From Isoetes taiwanensis (taxonomy: Eukaryota; Streptophyta; Lycopodiopsida; Isoetales; Isoetaceae), in contig JAJEKV010000031.1 in NCBI GenBank assembly GCA_021234155.1, positions 7,640,748-7,704,747 on the forward strand: a stretch of 64,000 nt of DNA, given 5' to 3'. Shown one piece after another: positions 24,767 through 35,500 of this stretch. Position 1 is the first letter of the stretch. Every line of letters begins with the position of its first letter. A program made the translations under genes and the position numbers. Under the pieces are notes generated by a model. That model had not been told where the DNA came from, ran no database searches, and saw only the letters and a program-made list of their open reading frames with translations.

Positions 24767-26860
24767 AACCATAATTCAATTATTTTTAGAATATGTCTTA
24801 ATTTTTGGACTAAAATTAGATTGCCACTTTCCTTTACCGTTTTTTCTTGTTTTGGCGCTTTTATTTTCCCCGCTTGGTGCTCAAATTTTTTTAGTTTTTC
24901 TTTTCCCTCACGTTCTCGCGTTTTCTTTTTCCTTCTTTTTCTTTTCTTTCTATTTTGCATTTTCTCTCGATTAGATGCGTCGCCACGGCCTTTCTCTCTG
25001 GCCCATCTCTATTTTTCTATTTTGCCTCGGAAAGAAAGGAGGATGGGCGCCGCTCAAATACCTAGGGCGATTCCGTGCAGTTAATTAGGCGACTTAGGCG
25101 CGGTAAAACCCATGGGCCCTGTTCTTGAGCCCTCACGCCAGCCCTCCTCGCATCCGACCCATCGCTTTCTGCGCCCACCTCCGCCATAGCTCAAGCTTCG
25201 AGTACAAATTTCTTTCATTTCTGATTTTGAAAACTTGAGGGCATTCTAATCTTGAGAAGAAGCTCTAAAGGCGCCATTGTTGTGTTTGGTTTACACCCAC
25301 CATCCAATTTTGCGGCTCTCATTGCTTTGCAAGTTATGGTTGCATGCAAAGGATTATTTGCATTGTAAGATTTGCTTTGCTTGGCATATCTACACATTTC
25401 GATTCTGGCTGAAGAGCACAAAGTACTCAATCCATCTTTCTTCCATATTTTGCATTCCGCTTTGTTTGATTTAGTATTTCTAAGATGCCGTTTTGCTTGT
25501 GCAAAGCAGACCTAGGAGCTTTTAGTCCGGGTCTAATTTGAAACAGAAGAGGTTTTTATTGGAGGTGGGAAAGTGTCCAAATGTTTATGCTTTATTGAGC
25601 ATTTCCGCCCCATTCGAGTGATATTTTTGGATCTGGTGCAGCTATATTTTCTAGCATATGCGTTCGCGTACCGCTTTTGCTTTGCTTCCACCATCAAATG
25701 TTCAAGGCGGCCAGGTTTGATTCTTACCTTCGATTCTTCTTCTTCTTCACTAAAATCTATTTAGCTTAAAGGCGGTTCGCGGCATCTTTCGGCATTGTGC
25801 GGCGGTGATTTGGGACTTGGTAGGTACTCTATGGATCGATTTAGCTTTGGTTTCATCTCGCTTTCTTCCTAATCGCCCCCTTGTTAAGCTTCTCTACAAA
25901 GGACTCATTCGGGAATTTACGTAAAATTACTTGAAAGTTAAATTTATGTAAATCAATTTGAAGTTAGGCGTTGTATCTACAGTGCGTGCTTAAAACAGAG
26001 CTTCCACTAGCTTCCACTATGCGGCTTATTTGAATTTGTTCTTTGATCACGAGTCTATTGTCATTGTTGCATTTATAAAGGCGTGAAATGTAGTGCCCAT
26101 CTCCATGGTGAGGGTCCCGTGGCCGAGAAGAATTGGTGCTTAAAATGTACTTCTTGACTTTCTGAACTATGGCAAACTGTAAAATCGCGCTTTTTAGGGC
26201 GATTTAAGTCTACTCCAATTTTAAAAGTTCTCTTTATAGAGACATATTTTTAATGTTTAGGACTACCATAGCTTGAAAATTTAGACTTTCCTGAACTATG
26301 GCAGCTTGTAAAATCGCGCTTGGGGCGATTTAAGTCTACTCCAATTTTAAAAGTTCTCTTTATAGAGACATATTTTTAGTGTTTAGGACTACCATAGCTT
26401 GAAAATTTAGTTTGAAATTAAGCCAAGCGCGATTTTAACTGTACTATATTTTCTAAAATTGTTCATTTAAACCATTTTTGAAGGATATATTTTACTATTT
26501 TGTGTGGACAATCTAGCTTTTAGTTGCTTAAAATTAATATTTGAAAGGTGATCACCTTTTAATATTTCCTTTATTTTCTTAAAGAAAGCGATTATTTCCA
26601 TACTGATGTTAATTGGAAAATTGCTATTTCATGGATATTTTTGTTGTAATGCTATATATCTCTTGTTGTAATTTAAAATAAATAAGGCCTTCCTTGGCCT
26701 TAATTTGAAGTAAATTGAAAAAAATAACTAAAAACGCAACATACACTAGGGTTTTGTATAACTAAAATAAGTTGTTCAAAAACACTAGATGCCTTGAAAA
26801 TAATGCCTATTTGGCGCGATTTTGGAATAGACATAATCCCAAAATAGATGAATGATGGTT
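24767..26860. mobile_element. 2.1-kb TIR element inserted in gypsy RT, 4-bp target duplication
   Basis: The ends are imperfect inverted repeats of about 40 bp: the left starts AACCATAATTCAATTATTTT and the right (complement) AACCATCATTCATCTATTTT, both continuing with ATATGTCT/TTATGTCT. TTTC at 24,763-24,766 is repeated at 26,861-26,864. Removing the element and one TTTC rejoins the RT frame (NVFKA-R-NFLGLVGYY), so the insertion site is confirmed by the interrupted gene itself. The interior has no transposase; it carries a 128-bp tandem duplication and a GC-rich, exon-like patch at about 25,040-25,190. A 4-bp target duplication fits few superfamilies (for example Sola or Ginger). I infer a non-autonomous member, family unassigned. 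Confidence 0.8.
26156..26410. repeat. Two tandem copies of about 128 bp inside the TIR element
   Basis: The unit runs from GACTTTCTGAACTATGGC to CATAGCTTGAAAATTTA, repeated at 26,156 and 26,284 with about 95% identity. Each contains AAATCGCGC and GCGATTTAAG, which can pair as a short hairpin. Confidence 0.9.
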
Positions 26861-26864
26861 TTTC

Positions 26865-27600
26865 TTGCCTTGAAGACATTCTTTGTGCAGACCAATGTAC
26901 TATGGCTTCAATCTTTGCTGGGTCAATGAAGATTCCCTCCAATGTGACTATGTGCCCTAAGTATTCCACTCTACTTATTGCAAAATGGCACTTCAAGAGC
27001 TTATCATAGAGGCGATGCCATCTCAGCTTTTCTAATACTCTTCTCAAATAGTCCACATGTTCTTCCATGGACTTAACATAGATGAGAATATCATCGAAGA
27101 AGATGATGACAAATTCGTCCAAAAAGTCTCTGAAGACGTCATTCATTAGACACATAAACATTGTCGAATTGATAGACCAAGGCATCACTGCAAGCTCGTA
27201 GTGAGCATACCATGTTCTGAAAGTGGTCTTACATATGTCTTATTCCTTGATCTTTATTTGATGATATCCAGATCTTAGATCAATTTTGGAGAAGAATTTT
27301 TGCTCTGTGGAGCTAGTCCATTAAGTCATCTGCCTTAGCAATGCATACTTATTCTTGATTGTCTGCTTATTAAGCTGCTAATAGTCCTTGCACATCCTTA
27401 GACTTCCATCTTTCTTCACGAAGAGAATGGATGATACCTGAAGGGTGATACGCTTGGCCTAATGAATCCAAATTCCAACAACTCATTTGATTGCTTCTTG
27501 AGCTTTGGTCGCTGCCTTTGCATTTGGCACAAGAGTAATTTTGCAATCTATGCCTATGTAGAGTGGGAGCTCTCAGTTTCATCTAGAAAGATGTCGTGAA
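26865..27600 (-). pseudogene. Ty3/gypsy reverse transcriptase, 5' part
   Basis: On the minus strand the order is ELLEFGFIRPS, LFVKKDGSLRMCKDY, KFFSKIDLRSGYHQIKI, then an open frame from 27,188 with FVIIFFDDILIYVKSMEEH (the palm F-x-DD catalytic box), LLKCHFAISRVEYLGHIV and IDPAKIEAIVHW. This is canonical Ty3/gypsy RT. Stops in the upstream part and an altered box before it (PWSINSTMF in place of PFGL-NAP-TF) show it is dead. The frame ends at the inserted TIR element. A plausible aspartic-protease-like stretch (SWYNLIVGMKYL) lies at about 27,930-28,080 upstream on the same strand. Confidence 0.85.
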
Positions 27601-28699
27601 GCTCTTTCCAAACGATATTTTTGTAAAGAATTTGTTAAATATTCAAATATTCCGAAGCGTCTCCATAGGTCAATATGGTCCGAGTTTTCAGAGAGTAAGA
27701 GAACAAGGATAAAAAAACCTATTAATAAATATTCATCATTCCAATAATTTATATTTATTAATGGCCTTTGATTGAAACTAAGATCTTCCGTCATATGTTT
27801 GTGGCCGAGGTTGGTGGCTTTTTGGCTGGTATGCATCGCATTACCAAAAAAGCTTTTTTGCCTTTGACTAAAAAGCGCTTGCCATTTGGTGCTAGGATCT
27901 ATATTTCTTCCTTATCGCAACTGATGATATCTTTAAATATTTCATGCCGACTATGAGGTTATACCAGCTAATGCTCATAACTTCGACGTCCATGCCTATA
28001 TTTTCTATGCTCAAGGTGATGTCGAAGTTGACTCTTGTTTCTTTGATATTAAGAATTGCATTGTATTGGCATAATTTTCAGCTTAGGCTTAGATTTAAGA
28101 GTCTCTCTTAATGATATTTGCCATATAGGAAGGAAAAAAGTATATTTTAACGTTCACGGAGGCCAACTGGCCTATGAGATGGTTATAGACATACAATATA
28201 TCGGAAAGTATCCAAACACAAAAGAAACCCACATAAACCCTGTACAATGTGTCTCTACCACTGGGATGAAAAAACTCCCCATGTGGGAGGAAAAACCCTT
28301 GTAGTAGGCGTTTAGAGTCCCTATCTGGGTGCTCAAATTCCCTGTGCTGTGAGGGGCTCTCTGACGGTGGAGACTTGCAGAATGTAGGACGCAAGACGTG
28401 CAACCATTGGCGAAGCCAGCAGTTGATGAATTGCTATCTCAGAGCATCTGAGATCGGCATGAGCTGCTCAGATGTGTGCATATGCCGGACACTCCTGTAG
28501 AGCATGGTGTTCATCTTCTACTATCTGCATGTGACAGCACTGGTATAATCTCTCATGCCGGGGGATTCCCTGCCCTCCATCCGTACCCTAGCGGCCTGTC
28601 TCAATTCTGAGATGGTGGGACCCTGTCCTTATTGCAGCTATAGCTCTCCGCTTCTTGGTAGAGATGTGTGCCTTTAAATACTGGTGGGGGCCATGTTCC

Positions 28700-30170
28700 A
28701 GCGACGGATTAACCTGCATGTGGCAGTGCTCTATTTTGGGCTTTGCAAGAGTGGGGCACATCCCATAGAGAGGCAACAAAGCGCTCGTTCAAATGCATCT
28801 CTTGTTCCGCGATATCCGACATATCCATAATCTGTTGATAGTCCATGGACCATCTTGCGAACCATCCCCTACAATGCTCCTGCCACACTCTCTTCAGACG
28901 TTGTGGCCCTTGTGCCAATAATAGAGCCCGGGGAGGGAGACGTTGTGCATCCATTCTGGCAACCTTATAGAAATACGCAAGGTGCCTGCGCATAGCAAAA
29001 TGCTGCAGGGGCCAAAAGCCAGTCTCATACAGCAAAATCGAATAAGGCACCGTGTCCTTGACGCCTAGGCTATATGTCAGGAAAGCCTTCTGTACCCTCT
29101 CTAGCTTATCCCAAGTGCCCTTGCTAATCGCTGGCCTCCAGACCTCTACCCCATACAGCAATACCGGTTCAATGAGTGCTCAGAACAGGTGTGCTTTGCC
29201 TGCCCAATCGCAGAGATCTATTATGTAACAGCTATTCTGCATTGCATACAGGGCTTTCCATCCCACGCTGACCCTTCTTTCTACACAGTCATCCCATAGC
29301 ATGCTAGCAGAGAAATCGATTCCCAGATACTTAAAGGTCCTTACGACTTCCATCCTTTGCCCTCTGTAATAGAAGTCTGGGATATCATGCTACACAGACA
29401 GGATTGGCAACAGCTTGGTTTTCTCCTGGTTGACAGTCATTCCTGCTATGTCACAGAATCGACTGAGAGCATCCAAATGTTCCTGCATACTCTTAGCTGT
29501 ATGGGACAATAAGCCCAGATCGTATGCATAGAGCAACTATTTTATTGTATATGTCTCTGGCAACTGCGGGCCACCACCTCCATGTTCTTGCATCCAGGTC
29601 TCCAACTTATCAATATAGAGTCCAAAAAGCGTTGGAGATAACGGACATCCATGTTTAACACCTATGGTGCTGTTCACCCGGTGATCTAACGCGGGCAAAG
29701 TGGCATATATTCTGTCATAGAGCCGGTAGATGGCATTCTACAAATCCTGTGGAACATGTAGCTCCTGCAAGCGTTGCCACAACAGGTCCCGAGGGACCGT
29801 ATCATATGCCATCTTAAAATCCATGAAACAGCAATACAAGTCGCGTCGTGCATTGCGGCTAGCTTCCATAAGAATTCTGAGACTAAAAATATGATCACTC
29901 GTGAAGTGGGCAGGGCGAAAACCTGCCTGGCCAACTGCACGTACTCCAGCTTCCTCAGCCCATTGCGTTAACTTCTTCTCCAGCACACCTGCTAGAAGAT
30001 TTGCGAGTAACGGGCTCACCATGATCATACGGTAGTTGGTGGAGTCATCCCTACTTCCCGTCTTATGAATAGGGGTGACCTTGCTAACCATCCATTCCTG
30101 TAGGAGGCCCTCTCTGATGGCCTGATTGATTATCCGTGTCAAAGGCCCGAGCAAAGTGGCCCACCCCATT
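28700..30170 (-). pseudogene. LINE reverse transcriptase domain
   Basis: Open segments 30,169-29,738 and 29,161-28,709 are linked by sequence with stops at the codons before LLYAYDLGLL and after AKLLPILSV-like sequence. The fingers and palm motifs are well conserved, while the second Asp-Asp position is Tyr-Asp, so the polymerase would be inactive. The C-terminal part (YGVEVWRPAISKGTWDKLE, SLGVKDTVPYSILLYETG) is typical of plant LINE RT tails. Confidence 0.85.
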
Positions 30171-30599
30171 TCAACAGCTCGGCCTGAAGTCCTTGCAAGT
30201 CCTTTGCTTTACCATTAGCAAGATGTGTAAGACCCTGGTGGATGATCTCCTCTGAAAGTTGTAGTGTTTCTCCTAGCTGATCTGGTACCTCAGCGATCGC
30301 TCCTGGGGGTCATATAACTCCTCCAACCGTTGCCACTGGTCCGAGGTAACATTGCCAGGTGGTTGATGCCTCTTATACAGCACTCTACGCCAAAAGGCTT
30401 TTGGCTCAGTCATCAGCAGATCAAACATGCGTTGCTGATTTTCTGCAATGTAGCGATTCTTTTTGGATTTTAAGAATGCCTTATAGTCCCTAATGGCCTG
30501 TTGCCGGAGTTGTGGATCTAAGATGGTGCGTAGCTGACTCTTTAGAGCCTTACATTCGGCGTCAAACCAGGGGTTCTGAGGGAATTGCACAGTGTCCCT

Positions 30600-31560
30600 T
30601 CGCGGGGGCTTTCTTGCCGCAAAGCGCTGCTGCGAGTAAGGCCTTCACCAACCATTCACACTTATCATGCAATGCATAGAGGACATCAATCCCCTGTAGC
30701 TCACGTTCAAGCGCAACCTCATATCCTGCTTGCTTCCGATAGTTCGGGGTGTATCCCAAACCCCGAGGGCGCCTGTCCTGTGGCCATGCCACTGAGTGCC
30801 TCCAGTCCAAAGTGACATAAAGCGGATAATGGTCTGACAAAGTCTCTTCATCTCTTGTTCTTGTGCCTGTCACGAAATCTCTAATGATATCAAGTTCTGA
30901 CACTGGAGCTAGGAAATAGTCCACCACGCTGGCTCCACCATCGCCCCCGTCACTTATGCAAGTGAAGCCCCCTGATCGCGGCCATCTGAGCATACCATTG
31001 CAGATCACCATGTCAAAGATCTGGCATAGCTGGACCAACTACCTTCCAAAGGCTCCGGAGACTGTATCCTGGAACCGGCTTGCATGCTAGGATGCCTCTG
31101 TCTCTAGCCAAAGTGGCCTGAAAGGTGATCGACTGCCACTTTGTCGTACGTGCATTGAAATCTCCTAATAAAAACACATGACCCTCCCCGATCTTTAACG
31201 CTTCTATGTCATCATACGCCTCCCTATAGGGCATATGCACATCTATATCGCCTCGATGAACCCTCAGAACTTAGAAGTTTCATGGGGTACATAACATCCC
31301 GCAATAAACGAAACAAGCGATGGTGAGGGCTGCAGCACTTTCGTATCCACATTGTGTAGCGGTTGAGTCTATCAGCCTTGTGGAGCGAGACTGTGGATGC
31401 TATAGAATCTTTGAAGTAGCACGCGACTCCTCCATACCCTCGCTTGCCATGGCGTTCATTGGCCAGTGAGAAATGATGGTACCCTGGGATGTCTGGTAAC
31501 AGACGACCACTATATTCCCATGTCTCTTGCAAGAAGATGATGTCCATGCCCTCAGAGTAA
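30600..31560 (-). pseudogene. LINE endonuclease domain
   Basis: Three overlapping open segments (31,547-31,224; 31,240-31,013; 31,038-30,562) in different frames contain the APE-family motifs QETWEYSG, GDFNART and SDHYPLYVTLDW in the right order. The domain would nick the target DNA for target-primed reverse transcription. Frameshifts near 31,230 and 31,030 break it. Confidence 0.8.
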
Positions 31561-33489
31561 TTTCAGCAATGCCCTCGCCAAGCTTCTGGGGAATCCCCTA
31601 CCCAATCCACGATACAATTGAAGGCACTCTTCCTATGTCGTCTGTGGTGGCTGCCCTATCCCATCCCCTATGGAGGCTGCGGGAGTTGGGCCATTGGCAG
31701 CCGTCGGGGCTCTCATGTCCGCTCTGGCTGGCTGTGGGTGGTGCCCGGTACTTGGTCCCGGCTGCTTTGTGTGATCCGCCATTCGGAGGTGGGGATCCAA
31801 GTGCTTGGTCCCCTGTCGCCGATTTCGCCACCGCTTGGCCGTGGAGGCACAAATACCTTCATCTTACCGTTAACTGTGGCTCGCCGATCCCCCCCCTCGA
31901 CATGTCTAATCTTTGCAAACTCCTCTTGCCTCTCCTTCGTTGAGCCGGTCGGATCCATGTCTAAGTAGACCGATGTCCCTTCAAACGACTAGCGCTACTG
32001 CAAAGATCAACGCTCTTCGATGCCCGGGTCGAGCACCGTAAGTTTAACTAGTCGGGTCTCATGTTTGGCCCTCCGACTCTGGTCGTTTCTTCTTGTCAAG
32101 TCGCCGCAATTGGAACCTTGCCAACACGGGGCATGGAGCTTAGCCGAGATCTTCCCCTCGCTCTTCGTGCAAGCCCCGAACCACAATGTTCACCCCGGCG
32201 GATCGGGCGATCCTTCTCCTCGCAAAGGACCCGTTTAATTCCATGTGCAACCTTCGCCTTCGCGGTATTGGGCATGCCGGATGATGTTGCCCCCGGTGGT
32301 ACTTGTCTGTTTCATATTCATGCGCAGATCATACATCTCCCGCTGGAACTCGGCCATCCTCTTCTCAAGGGCCGAAAGCCTGGGCGCTGCCTCGTGACTT
32401 TTTGGCTGTCTCTTTTCTAGGGTGTCCAACCTCCCCTCGTGATCCTGCACATTGTAGCCGCCTAGTCCCGCCAACCGCCGTTTGGGCCAACCAATCAGGT
32501 AAACCCGGCATACACCGGCCGTCGGGAAAGCTCATTTTGCAGTTGTACCACGTCCTCTGACATTTGCCGTTGGAGCTGATCTAGACGTCGGGTTGCATCG
32601 CTCAAGGTGCGGGACATCGCTGTCAATTCACGTCTTAGTTGGGCGACTGTATCACTTGCTTGTCTGTGCTCAAAGTCAGCCATCCCAAAGCGGTCATCCA
32701 GTGCCCTAATGCGTTCTTCCAGCGTCGAAATACATTCCTTTTCTTTCGCCAACTGTTTCTTGAGAATAGTTGCCAGTTGGGTGTCCCTTTGTATGTCCAC
32801 ACCTGTCAGCTTGTCCTATATGGCATTCGGCTTTCCCTCCAGGGCATGTATTGCCTCCGTGTGTGTGATGTACTCCGAGGGGGAGGAGCCCTCGCCATTA
32901 CGTGCCCGCTTCTTTAGCGCATGCAGATTCCCCTCCATCGTTTGTCAGATGCAAAGTTATGGGTTAATGAATTATTTACATAAATTATATGGCCACAAAG
33001 TTTTGTTGTCATGACATTTCCTTTGGTCATAAAAGGCTATGTAGTTAAATAATTAGTCTTATTTTAGATCTAATGTATACTCTAGAAATTCCCCTTTCTT
33101 GGTTATTGCCCTCTTGGAATAGTCCCACCTTTGAGTTGATGTTATCTAATAAGTTGGCCGGACTTGTTAGTTGCTTCTCTTCATTGAGTCGGGTTGTTAC
33201 TTATGTTATGGAGGTACTTGTCTTATACATGGTCAACAATTATCCTAGTAATGATTTCTATTTATTGAGGTGATCAAGCTCACCAAGAGGTTCCAATTTA
33301 TTGGATATCAGTCAATAATTGTGTAAAATTTTAGTTCCTCCATATGTTTTTCTTCCTAATTCTTGATGTTGTGCTCAATTCTTGGGACGGTCCTTCAACT
33401 AAAAGAAATCTACTCGGAATTGCTTCTCAATCCCATCATGGAGGTTATCATCCGTAAGTCTAAGATATTCAACTATCTAACCATAGTTT

Positions 33490-34260
33490 CCCTAGTTGCT
33501 ATAAGCTTGTCTACTCGTTAGTCGTTGGAGTAGCAATCTTCTACTTGTGCTCCCCTTGATGTTGAGGTTGAATTTCGTCATTAGGGTTATCCATGCTTTA
33601 AGGAGATTTAAGGATGATCCTTCTAACTCCCAGTTCGATATTCTTATATTGACTCTATCGATCTCCTTCATGCTGACTCTTCGTCTTGACAGTCCCATGC
33701 TGCTGCTATAAAAGTGATGAAGGTATTGAGTGCTTCATCATTTCGAACTGTTGAATCTCTCTTCCTTTTTAACAATTAAGTCTATTCGCATCCATGTGTG
33801 GAATTTGCAATCTTGCAATAGTCAATTATTTGTTCTGGTATTTGGTCCCTCATGATGCCTTTTCTTGTTGCTGCTTGACCTTCTAATCTCGAAGGCTAGA
33901 AGGTCATTGTGATATTTCTGCAAGGAGATGGTATTGTCGTGGTTGATGTGGCTACCCCCGAGAATCAGAGCTGATGCAGAAGAAGATGGTTGCAGTCTAG
34001 CTATAGTCCTATCCTTGAGCAGTCTAGCCTTGATGGCTTGTAATTCTTCCTTAGTCAAAGCATCTTTGCTTGAAGTCTAGATCTGATACTGCCATAGGCC
34101 TGTATATTTGAGATGGTTGCCCTTTATAGAATATATGCTCGATCTCATCTCCTAGAAACTCCTGATATGAATAGTCAATGAAGTCATCTACTTGTTGGTG
34201 ACAGAGCTGTGATAATAGCTCGTCAATATGGAGCTCTTTCTCAAGACAATATGGCACTTG
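33490..34260 (-). pseudogene. Unidentified coding remnant, also present in the 63-kb copy
   Basis: Minus-strand frames 34,257-34,051 and 34,058-33,822 join by a frameshift near 34,055 (SKDALTKEELQAIKARLLKD) and continue to EGPNTRTNN. A further frame, 33,698-33,492 (MKEIDRVNIRISNWELEGSS), matches MKEIDKVNIRIS at 63,517-63,738. The mix of charged residues looks coding. Its position upstream of the gypsy protease/RT would suit a gag-like or 5' retroelement region, but I do not recognise a domain. Confidence 0.45.
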
Positions 34261-34640
34261 GAGAATATCCTTGGCTAGAAGATGTTCCTCCCTACTATGG
34301 TCAATGGCGTGAGCGCCCTCACTACAAGAGAATGAAGTTAGGCATCAGAGAAATCATCATACTGTTCAAAAAGACTTGACATGATGTTCACACTGACGAT
34401 TCTTCTGACGATTAATAGTTTAACGCTTAATGTGACGATGTTGCATCAGAACAATCATCAATCTAAATGTCAGATTTTACGTTCTGCATTAAAATTTGCA
34501 CCAGAATATATGTTAGATAACGTTTGTTAGCATAACCATCAGTAAAATCGGCAGCTTTTTCATCAGAAAATATCGTCAGCCTATGCGTCAGTTTCTTCAT
34601 TAGCAATATCGTCACGTGATTCATCGCCAATTTTATATAT

Positions 34641-34792
34641 CGTCAGAAAATACAATTTTAATCATAAGTTGATCCAAGGATCCGTTCTTGATGAAATTTG
34701 ATACGTTGGAAAGCATCGTCAGAAAATACAATTTTAATCATAAGTTGATCCAAGGATCCGTTCTTGATGAAATTTGATACGTTGGAAAGCTT
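34641..34792. repeat. Two perfect tandem copies of a 76-bp unit
   Basis: CGTCAGAAAATACAATTTTA starts at 34,641 and 34,717. The copies are identical as far as I can read, so the duplication is recent. It lies in the subterminal region of the CACTA-like element. Confidence 0.93.
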
Positions 34793-35219
34793 TCTCTCTG
34801 GTATGTCTAACGCCTTGTTGTTGGACCAATCTTGATTATTTCATTTAGGGGAAAAAACTATAAATTTCTATCCCTAGTTAGAGCATTGTAGGTAAATCAT
34901 CTTCCATGTAGAGGGATGCTATCTTCAAGTTTTTACTTATTCATAATCATTAACATTGATGTCTCACGGTTTCGTGTTTGAATGCATCTCATGGGCCTCG
35001 TGTTTGAATGTTGTCTGAGGGCTGTCCCTTTATGGCCTAGTATGGTAGGAAGCCACCAAACTCATCTTGTAATGAGTTGAACCTAACATTAGCTTCTAAT
35101 GATCCATGAGTTATGCCACGGGTTAGCTCCAATCTCCAGTGTGAAGGCAGGAATCTATGCTTTAGTAAAGCATTGAGAGGTGTCATTGTGAACGTCTATT
35201 ATGCTTGGGAATTTTCCAA

Positions 35220-35500
35220 TATGGTTGGAAGCTCCCCAACTCAATTTGTAATGGGTGGGAAGCTTGCCAGCTCAACTTGCAATGAGTGAGAAGCTCCCCA
35301 GCTCCACTTAGAATGGTTTGTATAAGTCATGGTATAGTGCTTATGTAATGCTTTTGTCCTAGTGTGGTGGGAAGGTTCCCAGTTGCTCAAGCTAGCAAAT
35401 TGTACCATTGTACATGCTGGAAGGCAAGTTGCCATGTGCCTAGTATAGTGGAAAGCTCCCCAGATCAAATTGTAATGCCGCGGGAAGCTCCCCAGCTCTA
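35220..35500. repeat. Short irregular repeats of a GGAAGCTCCCCAGCTC motif
   Basis: Variants of GGGAAGCTCCCCAGCTC followed by AACTTGTAATG recur at about 35,228, 35,258, 35,289, 35,450 and 35,480, spaced 30-50 bp or more. Each contains the near-palindrome GGAAGCTNCC. No coding role seen. Confidence 0.7.

Larger units (their letters stand above)
28130..32940 (-). mobile_element. LINE (non-LTR retrotransposon), near full-length, inactive
   Basis: In minus order: a coiled-coil ORF1-like region (32,920-32,235, heptad-rich LEERIRALDDRF and QLQRQMSEDVVQLQ), an APE-type endonuclease (31,560-30,600; motifs IIFLQETWEYSG, FLLGDFNA, LSDHYPL), a linker, reverse transcriptase (30,170-28,700; NYRMIMVSPLLANLL, GQAGFRPAHFTSDHI, FMDFKMAYDTVPRDLLW, GVKHGCPLSPTLFGLYIDKL) and a C-terminal Cys/His segment (about 28,560-28,480, YQCCHMQI with ALQECPAYAH). 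The catalytic box reads LYAYDLGLL, so YADD has become YAYD by one base. There are also several frameshifts and stops. The 3' end lies near 28,130. It sits between gypsy protease/RT and the coding remnant at 33.5-34.3 kb, so it probably inserted into the gypsy element. Confidence 0.88.

Noticed and set aside
24821-25084. Phe/Ser-rich open frame inside the TIR element
   Set aside because: It comes from a T-rich tract (TTTTCTTTTT) and not from a protein-like sequence.
31527-33014. Plus-strand frames of 70-138 codons opposite the LINE
   Set aside because: Shadows of the LINE endonuclease and ORF1 regions in GC-richer sequence.
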